Numbered from the stretch's first letter, positions 8,620 to 18,631 are shown. The stretch is 64,000 bases of DNA from Clostridia bacterium (GCA_017462965.1 JAFTQC010000040.1:22890-86889), one strand, 5' to 3'. A program made the numbers and translations. The notes: generated from the sequence alone by a model not told the origin.

Positions 8620-8690
8620 TGGCAAAAAGGAGTGTCCCTTTTGATGAATTTTTTCACAAAAAGGGGCGTCCCTCTTGATGAACTCTTGCT
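8620..8690. repeat. Two family C palindromes, reverse orientation
   Basis: GGCAAAAAGGAGTGTCCC then TTTTGATGAA, and TCACAAAAAGGGGCGTCCC then TCTTGATGAA. Relative to the pair at 8405-8470 they point the other way, so the two pairs bracket the 5' end of the minus-strand frame. Confidence 0.75.
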
Positions 8691-8767
8691 AATTTTGTTG
8701 CCTTACTGTTGCCGATGTTATTTTTTACAAAAAAGTTTTTTTTCATACTTCTTAGTACATAATATTC

Positions 8768-8795
8768 TTGAAAAAAAAGATGGTTAATGTATAAT
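8768..8795 (+). promoter_or_regulatory. Probable promoter of the giant repeat-protein gene
   Basis: TTGAAA (8768-8773) and TATAAT (8790-8795) are 16 bases apart, about 55 bases ahead of the ATG at 8852. Confidence 0.55.
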
Positions 8796-8851
8796 AGTTA
8801 TAGGTATATATTTTTGAAATTGGAAAGTAGATTCTGATTTGAGGTGAACAA

Positions 8852-11800
8852 ATGAAAACAGTATTAAATACGCTTAAAGAGAAGCTTAATACTTTAGGAT
8901 ACAATGAAACAATTATTAACTCGACTTTATCAAAATTTGATTTGGCGTTGGTTGAAAATGCTGCTTCAGATTTTGAAAATGTGGACGAGCTTATAACTAT
9001 TGAAGAATATGATGAACCTAATGTTGAAATCATTAGGATGTTTTTGAATGTTAATAATGATATGTTGCAATGTGAAGTTTTGGAAGGGGATATTACTCTT
9101 TCTGCTACTGAATCAGCGGTGGGGACTAGATTTGCGATTGCTGATTATACTCTTTCAAAAAGAAATGTAATAATGGGAATTACTACTAATTTTAAAGTGA
9201 AAATTATTGCATACAAACCAACTCCTAAAACACAAAATTTGTATAACGGAATGACGTATGAACAGGCGTACAAAAAGGAAAGAGATGAAGTAACATTATC
9301 GTATTATGAAGCGTTTGTTGATAACGTTACTAGAAGCGGTAAGGCGACGGAACGTAAAGTTAAAGAGATTATTACTCTTCTTGTTTCTGATTTTGTGATT
9401 GATGAAATTGCAATAAAGGATTTAAATCCAAGATTTAAAATGTATGATAACGAGTATAAGTATGCGGAAAATATTTATTCATATTCGATTAGATATATAA
9501 ATCTTAGAACAAATAGAGTTGAATTTTTTGAGAAAGATGCAAATATTAAAATGATTTCTAAAAATGTTCAACCAGGAATTATTAGTAATGATCCTTATAT
9601 AAAAGTTGACAAACCACTTGTTGAAGCGGATTTTCCACTAAATACAGTTTCGTATTATTGGATTGGAGCAAGCAAAGGTGTTCAAGAACAAATTGCTATT
9701 TTTATTTCGCCAAGAGTTTATGAACAAGCGATGTTTTCTGAACTTAAGAAAGATGATCCAAGAATTGAAAATCTTGCTAGAGATCTTACAAGAAGATTTA
9801 AAAGAGAAACAAATCAAGAAGTTGACTTTGACGATATAAAAGATGTTTTAAGAAAATTAAATTTTGAACTTATGTGTCCATCTATTGATATAATACGTGC
9901 AAATATGCCAAATAAAACTGATCCAATAGAGCCTATCAAATACAAATATAAAGTAATAACGGATCCAGCAGAATTTGAAGAAAAATTGTATATAACAATA
10001 GAAGACCACATGGCAAAACGTTATAGATATAAACTTGTAGAAAATGTTTTAGAAGATTTAACTACAGTAGGAAATAAACTTGAATATACAGATGAAAAAG
10101 GTTCAATGGTTCGTAAGCAATCAGTAGCTGACTTTAATGTAAATACACCTGCGGTAGTAATTAGAAGAGAAACATTTATTGATGCTGAAGGTATTCCTGA
10201 TTTGCTTGGATACATTTATCAAGATATGAAATATTATGGAACAGATGCATTACCAGTTCCAAATATTGAAGTTGTTTTTTACATGCCACCAATGGACTCA
10301 GATCGAGGATCGGTTGCAATGTATAATGGAACAAGCTTAGAATTTAGTTTGGCAAATATATCAAACCAAAACTTCTTTAATTCTGAACAAGTTTCGGGAA
10401 ATAATTCATATGTAATTGGTGGAGGAGCTATTTTACCTGGTTCAACAACAGTTACAGTAAGGTATATAAATTCGAAAGATGAAATACTTAAAGAAAATGT
10501 TATCGCAAATGTATTCCCAAAAACATCATATTTGCCAGATGTTATTCCTGTAATTAATGATAAGGATGGCAAAGAGTGGATACTTGAAAATAATAACATT
10601 ATTCCAACAGTTTTATCATCAAAAGCGGATGAAAATGTTATACAGATTAAGTATATAGAAAAATATGCAAGAGTAAGTTTTTCATTCATCAATCGAGAAG
10701 GAAAAAAACTTGTTGATGACAAACAAGAACTTGTTCAAGTTGGAACAAATTACGATTTTTCAACAAAACAGATTTGTAGAGATAAAAACGGAGAAGATTG
10801 GAAACTTTTAAACACAAGACCTTCAAAATTAATTGTTTCTGATGTTGAAGAAAAAAATAAAATTATTTTGATTTATGATATTGAACGTGCAGACATAACG
10901 ATTAGATTCATAAATAGGGCAGGCGAGCAAATTGCTGATGATAAGATTGTCCAAGGTGCGGTAGAAAAATTATATAAGGCAGATTCTGTTCCTTATATTG
11001 TTGATTCTAATGGATTAGGTTGGAGTTATGTTGAAGGTTCGAACGCGACAGTACTTGTTAAAAATACAGAGCCAAATATAATTACTTTAGTTTATGAAGA
11101 AGCAAAACAAAAAGTTATTACTCGAATAAAAAATGAAGAGGGGCTTCCATTAATTGATGACGAAATTGTATTTTTACAAATTGGTAAGAAATATAAAGTG
11201 GACTTCGAAAGCATGGTATATGATTTAGAATGCAAGGAATGGAAACTTTCTAGAACAGTAGTTAGCGAGATTGTTGTAGATAGAGATGGAAATAAAAACT
11301 TATTAGAAGCGATATATGAGCCAAGATTATCAAGAGTCGCTATAAAGTTTGTTGGTTTAGACGGTAGACAAATTCGTGAATCGGCAGTGGAACAAGCGCA
11401 AATTGGTGCTAGATTTAATGCTGAAAGTATGAGCGAAATTCCTGATAGTTTCGGAAAAGTATGGTCTTGCATTGAAGGTGGAACAGGAATAATAATTTCT
11501 GAAAATGAAAGAGAAAACGCTGTTACGCTTAAATATGAGCCACTTATGGCGAAAGTTACACTTAAATATTATGATGCAGAATCAAATGAACTTATAGCGC
11601 CTAAATATGAAACATTGCAAGTTGGAACTGTTTATAAAAATAAACCAATGATGAAGATTACCGATGAATCAGGTAAACGCTGGATAATTGATGAAGCTAA
11701 GGTTCCTACTATTACAGTTAATAAACATGAAGAGGAAAATATAGTTTCAATATATTATGATAAAGAAAATACTAAAGTTACAATCACTTTCTTTGATGCT

Positions 11801-14800
11801 TTTGGAAATAAATTAAGAGAAGCACAAGACGTTGAATCACAAATAGGTGCATTGTATAATTCAGAGTTATTCCTTAAAATTAGTGATACTCAAGGCAATA
11901 GATGGATGCTTGAAAGTTCTGAGCCAAAGAACTTGATGGTTAGAGAAAACGGAAATAATTTCAAATTCATATATGGAGAAGTTAAGGCAAAAGTATTAGT
12001 AAAACATATTGATATTGCTTCACAAAAAGCCATTGTTGAGGATGTTATTTCAACAATCAAATTAGGTGGAATTTTTATTCCTAACATTAGACAGAAAATA
12101 TTAGACAAAAATAAGTGGCAATGGAAATATATTGGTGATGAAAATATTTCAATTGTTACAAAAGAAAATGAGCAAGAAAACATTATCATATTAAATTATG
12201 AAGAGGATAGAAGCGATGTTGTTTTAAAATATCAAACACTTGACGGAACTACGATTAGAGCTGATGCTGTAAAGAAAGTACAGATAGGTAAGGAAATAAA
12301 GATTGATCATGTACTTAAGTTTAATGATAATGATGGACTTGGTTGGAAGTATGTTAAATCATCACTTGGCACACAAGTTGTAAAACCTGAAGAAAATATT
12401 ATTATAGATTCGTATGAACCATTACTTGCAAAAGTTGTTACTAAGTATGTTTTCGAGGATAATATGGAAATCGTACAAGCTAAAGAAGAGAACATCCAAG
12501 TCGGTAAGAAGTTTGTTCCGGAAATACTTGAAAGAATTACTGACAAGGAACGTGCTTTGTGGTCATATGTTAGTGTTTCTGATGATGAAATAATTGTTAA
12601 AGAAGAAGTAAATGTAGTTGAATGCAAGTATGAGAAAACGTTGGCTGAAACTACAGTTAGATATGTTGATGAGCAAGGCGAATTAATTGCTGATCCTATA
12701 GTTGGTAAATATCAAATTGGTACAATTTTTGCTGCGACGATTGAGAAGAATTTTGAAGATAAAGAAGGCAAAGCTTGGATTTTTGGTAGTGTAGATTATG
12801 AAAAAATTACGGTTCAAGAAGAATCTGAGAAAAATATCATTAATGTGACGTATAAGAAAGAAATGGTTGATTTAAAACTTTGTTTCTTTGGTTCAGGTCT
12901 TCAAACTATTAAGACTGCGCAGATTGTTAAGGCACAAATTGGAAGTATATATATTGCTAAACCTATGAATGTCATAATTGATGAAAAATCTTTAGGTTGG
13001 GAACTTAGAGAAGATTTGATTCCTAAGTTTAAAGTAAACAGAAATCCGACTGAGAATATTGTAAATATAAGTTATGATAAGTACATGGTTGATGCAATTG
13101 TTCAATTTATCGATGATGAGAATAATGCTGTTATTGAACCAAGTGTGACGAAGCATCAAGTTGGAACAACGTTTATGCCTGAAATTGAAGATTATATTGA
13201 GGATAAGGAAGGCAAGGAATGGGTGTATGCAATAAAAGTTGAGAATAAGGTCTTCACAATGACTAAGAAAATTGAACCGATTGTTATTAGTGAAGCTGTT
13301 GGAAAGAACTTAATTAAACTGCATTACAAACCATCGATGAATAAAGTTACGATTAAATATAAGGATCCAATGGGCACAGATATAAAGATGCAAATGGTTA
13401 CAGAAGCTCAAATTGGTTCTAACTATACACCAGAAATTATTAAAAATATTGTTGGTGCTGGTAACATTAAATGGGTTTATAATCCTAATAGTAAATCGAC
13501 TATTAAGATTAACAGAGATCCTGGTAAGAATGTCATAAATCTTGCTTATGAAGAGCAAAAAGCTACGGTTATTTATAAATATTTTGATGAGGATAAAAAT
13601 ATTTTGAAAGATGAAAAGAAACAACTTGCGCAGATTGGTAGTGTGCATAGGGTTGATCCTGAAAATATTGTTGAAAGTAGCGATGGTAGAGTTTGGGAAT
13701 ATAAAGCGAAGAGTCTTGATGAGGTTAAAGTCGATGATAATGAAGCTAACAACGTCGTTGAGATTGTGTACATGCCGCTTAAAGTTGATGTTGTTTTGAA
13801 ATTTATAACATTGAATGGAAATACAATTTTACCAAGCAAGATTGTTAAAGCGCAATTGGGTAGTGAATATAAAGCTCCTGTTGAGCAGACGATAACAGAT
13901 GATGAGTCTAGGTTATATAAATTTGTTAAGGTTGAGCCTGCTTCAATAAAAGTTAAAGAAATTCCACTTGGTAAAGAGGATAATAATGATATAAATGTTT
14001 TTGAAATTACGTATGAATCTTCTTTCAGCGAAGCTAGAATTGTTTTCAAGGATATTGATGGCAATAAGTTAAGGGATGATGAAATTAAGCAAATGCAAGT
14101 TGGTACTATGTTTGCACCATCTCCAATTCAATATATTACAGATAGAAAAGGTATTCAGTGGGAGCTTATTAATGATAAGGTCGATCCAATTAGAGTTATG
14201 GAGGATGCTCGTCAAAACCAAATAACAATGGTTTATGAGGTTGCGAAAGCTGAGATTTCTGTTAGATTTAAAGATATGGATGGAAATGCGATTCGTGAGG
14301 CCAAGTTGTTCTATTTAGAAGTTGGCAGTGAATTCGTTCCTGAAGTTGAAGATGAGATAGTGGATTCTCAAAACAGAAAATGGATATATACGATGACCGA
14401 TCCAGTAAAACTAACGGTTGGAAGTATCAATAATATTATTAATATTGTGTATCAAGAAAAGAAAGCTATGACTGTTATTAAAATTCAAACGACTGATGGC
14501 AAGACGTTAAGGGATGATGTTAAGACAAAACAACAAGTCGGAAGTAAGTATGTTCCTGTTCCTGTTACTAAGGTTATTTATGACAATAACAATAATATTT
14601 GGAGATTTGCATTTAACAGTCCAAGTGACATTATTGTTTCTGAAAATGTCGAGGAAAATGTGGTAATTCAGTATTTTACAACAGATGATTCTGTTAAGAA
14701 AGAAGATACAAACAAGACATTTAATCCTGATATTTCTCGATTTATTGATAAGGATTTAGTTGCTGAAGCTGAAAAAGAAGAAGCTGAGAAGAAAAAACAA

Positions 14801-15664
14801 GAAGAAGAAAAAGCTCAGATGAAAGCTGCGATGCCAGAAGAAGAAAAAGTTAATTTCACTGATCCATATTTACAAAATTTAGAAAGAAATATGAATTTAA
14901 CTAATAAACAAAAAGGTGTAATTAATCAATTAAATGATTACAATGCTAGTATTATAAAACTATTGCATGAGGCACTAAAGTATCCTGGCAACATAGATGA
15001 TCTTAATTTGTCTGATAAGCTTGATAAGTTGATTCGCGAAGAGAAAGAACTTCTTAATACTGGTTTGAAAGACGTAATCGAAGAAGATAGAAGTGGTAAC
15101 AAGATTAATAGAATACTTGAAGCTATAACAGCTTCTGAAACGACAGATAAGAATTTCAGTTTATTGCAGACTAAAAAAGCGGTTTCATTTGCAGAGTATT
15201 TTATAAAGAAGAATACAACTGACAAAGAAGATGCAAGATTCATTTTAGACAGAGGTAAAAATGATAAAGGTATAGAATGTGTTAACAAGAAGATTGCTGA
15301 ATCTAAGCAACCTGTACCTGAACTTATAACTTTGAAAGTTGCATTAATATATGAAAAAGCAATACTTGATAATTACGTTAGAGCGAGATCGTTAATTAAA
15401 GATGAATATTTCAAAAATGATGAAAGTAAAGAAAAATTGTCTCGTGAAGTTATTGTAGAGGTTACAAATACACTTCCAGATGAAGCCTTAAAACTTTTCA
15501 ACAGATGTTTGAATCTTTCAGTAAGTCAAAGAAATGAATTAGATGCAATAATGAAATTATTAAGTTCTCAACAATTAACAACAGTACAAAATGGAATTAA
15601 TAAGATTTCAGAAGGAAAGATAAGAAAAACAGCATTAAAGCTATATAAAGAAATCGTAGGGTAA
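8852..15664 (+). CDS. Giant 2270-residue MucBP-like repeat protein without signal peptide
   Basis: The ATG follows GAGGTGA and one frame runs for 6.8 kb. Residues 1 to about 530 form a unique N-terminal region with no family I recognise and no signal peptide or membrane segment. Residues about 532-1943 are 19 diverged repeats of about 73 residues. Each has an opening beta strand, a [AV]Q[IV]G motif near position 24, a DxxGxxW motif near position 45, and a closing NIIxIxYE strand. This layout resembles MucBP domains, usually found in secreted adhesins. Residues about 1955-1990 are Glu/Lys-rich and probably helical, followed by a helical C-terminal region of about 280 residues. There is no LPXTG anchor. 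It lies between glgP and the GH57/DUF4912 genes, so a scaffold role in glucan storage is possible, though a spore-envelope role is as open. Confidence 0.75.
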   Translation: MKTVLNTLKEKLNTLGYNETIINSTLSKFDLALVENAASDFENVDELITIEEYDEPNVEIIRMFLNVNNDMLQCEVLEGDITLSATESAVGTRFAIADYTLSKRNVIMGITTNFKVKIIAYKPTPKTQNLYNGMTYEQAYKKERDEVTLSYYEAFVDNVTRSGKATERKVKEIITLLVSDFVIDEIAIKDLNPRFKMYDNEYKYAENIYSYSIRYINLRTNRVEFFEKDANIKMISKNVQPGIISNDPYIKVDKPLVEADFPLNTVSYYWIGASKGVQEQIAIFISPRVYEQAMFSELKKDDPRIENLARDLTRRFKRETNQEVDFDDIKDVLRKLNFELMCPSIDIIRANMPNKTDPIEPIKYKYKVITDPAEFEEKLYITIEDHMAKRYRYKLVENVLEDLTTVGNKLEYTDEKGSMVRKQSVADFNVNTPAVVIRRETFIDAEGIPDLLGYIYQDMKYYGTDALPVPNIEVVFYMPPMDSDRGSVAMYNGTSLEFSLANISNQNFFNSEQVSGNNSYVIGGGAILPGSTTVTVRYINSKDEILKENVIANVFPKTSYLPDVIPVINDKDGKEWILENNNIIPTVLSSKADENVIQIKYIEKYARVSFSFINREGKKLVDDKQELVQVGTNYDFSTKQICRDKNGEDWKLLNTRPSKLIVSDVEEKNKIILIYDIERADITIRFINRAGEQIADDKIVQGAVEKLYKADSVPYIVDSNGLGWSYVEGSNATVLVKNTEPNIITLVYEEAKQKVITRIKNEEGLPLIDDEIVFLQIGKKYKVDFESMVYDLECKEWKLSRTVVSEIVVDRDGNKNLLEAIYEPRLSRVAIKFVGLDGRQIRESAVEQAQIGARFNAESMSEIPDSFGKVWSCIEGGTGIIISENERENAVTLKYEPLMAKVTLKYYDAESNELIAPKYETLQVGTVYKNKPMMKITDESGKRWIIDEAKVPTITVNKHEEENIVSIYYDKENTKVTITFFDAFGNKLREAQDVESQIGALYNSELFLKISDTQGNRWMLESSEPKNLMVRENGNNFKFIYGEVKAKVLVKHIDIASQKAIVEDVISTIKLGGIFIPNIRQKILDKNKWQWKYIGDENISIVTKENEQENIIILNYEEDRSDVVLKYQTLDGTTIRADAVKKVQIGKEIKIDHVLKFNDNDGLGWKYVKSSLGTQVVKPEENIIIDSYEPLLAKVVTKYVFEDNMEIVQAKEENIQVGKKFVPEILERITDKERALWSYVSVSDDEIIVKEEVNVVECKYEKTLAETTVRYVDEQGELIADPIVGKYQIGTIFAATIEKNFEDKEGKAWIFGSVDYEKITVQEESEKNIINVTYKKEMVDLKLCFFGSGLQTIKTAQIVKAQIGSIYIAKPMNVIIDEKSLGWELREDLIPKFKVNRNPTENIVNISYDKYMVDAIVQFIDDENNAVIEPSVTKHQVGTTFMPEIEDYIEDKEGKEWVYAIKVENKVFTMTKKIEPIVISEAVGKNLIKLHYKPSMNKVTIKYKDPMGTDIKMQMVTEAQIGSNYTPEIIKNIVGAGNIKWVYNPNSKSTIKINRDPGKNVINLAYEEQKATVIYKYFDEDKNILKDEKKQLAQIGSVHRVDPENIVESSDGRVWEYKAKSLDEVKVDDNEANNVVEIVYMPLKVDVVLKFITLNGNTILPSKIVKAQLGSEYKAPVEQTITDDESRLYKFVKVEPASIKVKEIPLGKEDNNDINVFEITYESSFSEARIVFKDIDGNKLRDDEIKQMQVGTMFAPSPIQYITDRKGIQWELINDKVDPIRVMEDARQNQITMVYEVAKAEISVRFKDMDGNAIREAKLFYLEVGSEFVPEVEDEIVDSQNRKWIYTMTDPVKLTVGSINNIINIVYQEKKAMTVIKIQTTDGKTLRDDVKTKQQVGSKYVPVPVTKVIYDNNNNIWRFAFNSPSDIIVSENVEENVVIQYFTTDDSVKKEDTNKTFNPDISRFIDKDLVAEAEKEEAEKKKQEEEKAQMKAAMPEEEKVNFTDPYLQNLERNMNLTNKQKGVINQLNDYNASIIKLLHEALKYPGNIDDLNLSDKLDKLIREEKELLNTGLKDVIEEDRSGNKINRILEAITASETTDKNFSLLQTKKAVSFAEYFIKKNTTDKEDARFILDRGKNDKGIECVNKKIAESKQPVPELITLKVALIYEKAILDNYVRARSLIKDEYFKNDESKEKLSREVIVEVTNTLPDEALKLFNRCLNLSVSQRNELDAIMKLLSSQQLTTVQNGINKISEGKIRKTALKLYKEIVG
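10445..14680 (+). repeat. 19 tandem MucBP-like repeat units (coding)
   Basis: Units of about 72-84 residues, each opening with a strand such as AKVTLKYYD or ATVRYVDEQG. Unit 13 and unit 16 have 8-10 residue insertions before the last strand. The DNA is too diverged for recent copying, so the array is old and kept by selection. Confidence 0.8.
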
Positions 15665-15672
15665 AATAAAAG

Positions 15673-15800
15673 GGAATCGTTCTTTTTGGAAATTGGGACG
15701 GTTCTCTTTTCCAAATTTGTAGTAGTTATATTTGAATTTATAACTTGTTTAACAAATTTGGAAAAGAGAACCGTCCCAATTTCCAAAAAAGAACGATTCC
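15673..15800. repeat. Long inverted repeat made of two family B palindromes
   Basis: Arms of about 48 bases (15673-15720 and 15752-15800) match with one length difference and enclose a 31-base spacer. Each arm contains TTGGAAATTGGGACGGTTC and its own smaller palindrome. It lies between the convergent giant gene and GH57 gene and would act as a terminator in both directions. Confidence 0.85.
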
Positions 15801-15809
15801 GGTTTGTTT

Positions 15810-17393
15810 TTAAATATATATTTTATAATCGATGTCTGGGAAGATTAAGTCTTTATATTCGATGTCTTCTAGGTATGGTTCATCGATTTCGTTTTTGTCT
15901 ATCATGTCGGCTAAGGCATTGAATCTGCCGACGTGGTCGCGTACACGTTTGTGAGCATAGTCGACCATTGTGTTTGAGGTTATGATGAATGGCCAATCGC
16001 TGCTTTGTGCAAGAAGTAGCTCGCGTGCACATTGATTAAGCGCACGTTTTTGAAGTGGATGTGGATCTTGATAGATTGTGGCTAAGTAGTGCATTCTTTC
16101 AGCGATGTTGTTAAGATGTCTATACATATAGTCATTTCCAGGGTTTAGCCAAACTTCGTTGTATCCGTGTGCACCCCATGTTGAAATTGCTGGTGCGCAT
16201 TCTTGTATATCAGGATATTTTTCTAAGTACTCACTTGGTGTAATTAGTTTAAAAGTATCTTGATTGTAATGTATTTTTTTAAATAAAACGTATAACCAAT
16301 ATGGTCCTTCATACCACCAATGCCCATAAAGTTCTGCGTCGTAAGGACATGTAATTACAGGTGGATTTTTCATATTAGGAGCAACGCTATTTATCTGCGC
16401 TATTCTTGATGCAACAAAGTGATCTGCTTGCATTTCTGCAACAGCTTTCGCGTTGCTGTCGTTATAATATTCTTTGTTGCAATTTTTGCCCGTGATTTTG
16501 TGATACTTAATTCCTGTATCAACACGATGCCCTGACTTAGATATGTAAGGTTTGATGTAATCCCAATCAGCTTCATAACCTATATCTTTATAAAATTCTC
16601 TATAGTTTGGATCGCCAGGGTATCCGCAAATCGAGCTCCAAACTTGTTTTGAACTTTCCATATCACGGCCAAAAGCAACAAGGCCGTTAGGCGAGATGAT
16701 AGGAGCAACAGTTCCGTGAAGAGGTTTTGGATTTGCATATGTAATTCCGTGAGTTTCAAGAAGAACGTATTTGATTCCAAACTCTCTAAGATAAGGTTCG
16801 ACTTCTGGAACGTAAGCACATTCAGAAAGCCACATGCCACGAGGTTGTCTTCCAAAATGTTTTTTATACATTTCAACGCCAACTGCGATTTGAGCGCGAG
16901 CTGCTGAAGGAACAACATTTAAAAGTGGAAGAAAACCATGCGTTGCAGGACAAGCGATGATTTCTAAAACACCGATGTCTTGGAAATGTTTAAAAGCTTC
17001 AACTAAATTACAATTATATTTGCGTTTATATACTTTATAAAATTCTTTGAATTGATAAAAATACATTTTAGCCAAATCATTTAAAGGTTTATCATGCTTA
17101 GTTCTTTTAATTTCTTTGCCTGCAAGTCTAATTCTTTCAAGAAGATATCTTAAATATCTTTGCTGCAATAATTTATCTGTAAGCATTGTTATAAGAGGAG
17201 CGGTGATATTCATTGTAACTCTGAAGTCAACGCCTTCGTTAACAAGTTTTTCATAATTAATTAAAAGTGGTAGATATGTCTCGGAAATTGCTTCGAATAG
17301 CCATCTTTCTTCTATATAAGTATCTGCTTCTGGATGTCTAACGTATGGTAGGTGTGCATGCAAAACGAGATTTAGATAACCTTTTTCTTTCAT
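15810..17393 (-). CDS. Glycoside hydrolase family 57, 1,4-alpha-glucan branching enzyme type
   Basis: This 527-residue cytosolic enzyme probably introduces alpha-1,6 branches into glucan. The start at 17393 (MKEKGYLNLVLHAHLPYVRH) sits about 10 bases after AAAGGA. GH57 signatures are HAHLPYVRHPE at the N-terminus, the region WLSECAYVPEVEPYL holding the nucleophile Glu, LLETHGI, and CPYDAELYGHWWYEG holding the catalytic Asp. The C-terminal 100 residues match the DUF1957 helical domain of GH57 branching enzymes. It ends in an inverted repeat shared with the giant gene. DUF4912 lies just upstream on the same strand, a pairing known from other Clostridia and Thermotogae. An amylopullulanase or 4-alpha-glucanotransferase activity is less likely. 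Confidence 0.85.
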   Translation of the reverse strand: MKEKGYLNLVLHAHLPYVRHPEADTYIEERWLFEAISETYLPLLINYEKLVNEGVDFRVTMNITAPLITMLTDKLLQQRYLRYLLERIRLAGKEIKRTKHDKPLNDLAKMYFYQFKEFYKVYKRKYNCNLVEAFKHFQDIGVLEIIACPATHGFLPLLNVVPSAARAQIAVGVEMYKKHFGRQPRGMWLSECAYVPEVEPYLREFGIKYVLLETHGITYANPKPLHGTVAPIISPNGLVAFGRDMESSKQVWSSICGYPGDPNYREFYKDIGYEADWDYIKPYISKSGHRVDTGIKYHKITGKNCNKEYYNDSNAKAVAEMQADHFVASRIAQINSVAPNMKNPPVITCPYDAELYGHWWYEGPYWLYVLFKKIHYNQDTFKLITPSEYLEKYPDIQECAPAISTWGAHGYNEVWLNPGNDYMYRHLNNIAERMHYLATIYQDPHPLQKRALNQCARELLLAQSSDWPFIITSNTMVDYAHKRVRDHVGRFNALADMIDKNEIDEPYLEDIEYKDLIFPDIDYKIYI

Positions 17394-17458
17394 TAAATAC
17401 AATCCTTTCTATAAAAACCTATATATAATAGTAGATTTTGAATACATGTTAAAAAAAT

Positions 17459-17485
17459 GACGTGAGAATAATAGTCACTCACGTC
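17459..17485 (-). terminator. Terminator or attenuator after the DUF4912 gene
   Basis: GACGTGAG (17459-17466) pairs with CTCACGTC (17478-17485). On the minus strand the stem is followed by A and seven T residues. Confidence 0.7.
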
Positions 17486-17486
17486 T

Positions 17487-18146
17487 TTACTTAGTTTCGT
17501 CATATCTCGAATATGATGAAATATTATCTTCGTATTTATTAAATGAACTGATATTTTCCATAGAACTAATGCCATTCTCATATCGCGAAAATGACCCTTC
17601 GTTAATAACAGCCCCTTGTCCATTTGCGCCGGTGAAGAAATCTGTAGACAAAGACAAATTCGTATAATCTTGAGGGTTTGAACCATCGATATTGTATCTT
17701 CTTTTGTTATAGTAAACAGTGAACTTGTCTGTCATATCAAGTTTAATGTAATTTCTATAAATTACTTCTTCCGAGTCACCGACATACACAGGATTGCTAC
17801 GTGGTATCTTAGCTGAATTAGAAGTATACAAATTTACAAATTCATCATTTTGAATTCTTCCAAGTTCAACTTGATATTCGCAATCAGGATCTTTTACTTC
17901 AATGTAATAATTTGTAGTAAAAGGATCGATAGGGATGTCGTAGGAATAGTTCATCGTAATGTTTTTTATTTTTAAGACTGGACGTGCAGAAGAGTAATCT
18001 AAATTTTTAGATTCAAAATTTTTAATTGAATCTTCATCGACTTCCCAATACACATACATTCTTGTTGGTGACTGAACAAGAAGGCGCACGATAGTTTTAT
18101 TATATTTATTTGGCAATTCATAATATTCTGTCTTTGGTAAATACAC
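17487..18146 (-). CDS. DUF4912 domain protein
   Basis: A 219-residue soluble protein starting at GTG 18146, nine bases after AAGGAGG. Residues about 5-140 match DUF4912: LPNKYNKTIVRLLVQSPTRM then YVYWEV near the start and YYIEVKDPDCEYQVELGR in the middle, an all-beta fold. The last 70 residues are Ser/Asn-rich, low in complexity and include repeated SSFNKYEDNISS-like units. The molecular function is unknown. Genes of this family often sit beside GH57 branching enzymes and glucan synthases, as here, which points to alpha-glucan handling. A hairpin and T-run directly follow the stop. Confidence 0.8.
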   Translation of the reverse strand: MYLPKTEYYELPNKYNKTIVRLLVQSPTRMYVYWEVDEDSIKNFESKNLDYSSARPVLKIKNITMNYSYDIPIDPFTTNYYIEVKDPDCEYQVELGRIQNDEFVNLYTSNSAKIPRSNPVYVGDSEEVIYRNYIKLDMTDKFTVYYNKRRYNIDGSNPQDYTNLSLSTDFFTGANGQGAVINEGSFSRYENGISSMENISSFNKYEDNISSYSRYDETK

Positions 18147-18631
18147 CCTTTACAGCCTCCTTAATAATCTTAATGAATGAAAAGTGCAACATTCATTAGA
18201 ATTTTATCTTATGCAAAAGTCAAAAAGTGCAATATAAAATTACTACTAATAAATGATATATTAAAAAAGAATAAATAGCAAGATAAAGAAAAAAATTTTT
18301 AGAAAAAGTTAACAAGAGGGACAGTCCTTTTTGAGAGAGAACATCATCAACGGGGACAGCCCTTTTTGATAAAAATAATATTTTAATCTTATATTACTTT
18401 ATATATTTGTTTATCAAAAAGGGCTGTCCCCGTTGATGATGTTCTCTCTCAAAAAGGGCTGTCCCCGTTGATGACGTTCCCTCTCAAAAAGGGCTGTCCC
18501 TCTTGCTAACTTTTTTAAAAAAACATTTACTTTTTTAGGGCGTTCATATACAATAATTTTGAATTAATGACACAAAAAAAGATGAAACAAAAAAATGAAG
18601 AAACAAGCGAAAAATGAAAGGGGATTTTGCA
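18147..18631. other. 485-bp gene-free stretch between divergent glucan genes
   Basis: The middle is filled by a family C palindrome array (18307-18513). The flanks are AT-rich and should hold the divergent promoters of the DUF4912 and GT4 genes; TTTACT then TACAAT with a 17-base gap near 18529-18557 is a weak candidate for the latter. No gene is visible. Confidence 0.6.
18307..18513. repeat. Array of five family C palindrome units in inverted arrangement
   Basis: The left arm (18307-18373) has two units and the right arm (18410-18513) has three tandem units of about 35 bp that start AAAAAGGGCTGTCCC. The arms are complementary over about 60 bp around an AT-rich spacer. The extra unit in the right arm looks like a recent tandem duplication. 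Confidence 0.85.

Larger units (their letters stand above)
8528..8851. other. Gene-free stretch between divergent genes, with repeats and one promoter
   Basis: It holds two family C palindromes in reverse orientation (8620-8690) and the likely promoter of the giant gene. I see no coding frame or RNA gene. A short frame at 8587-8787 is only the translation of repeat sequence. Confidence 0.6.

Noticed and set aside
13310..14064. Several minus-strand frames opposite the giant repeat gene
   Set aside because: They mirror the repeat-coding strand, have low-complexity Ser/Thr/Leu-rich products and no start signals.
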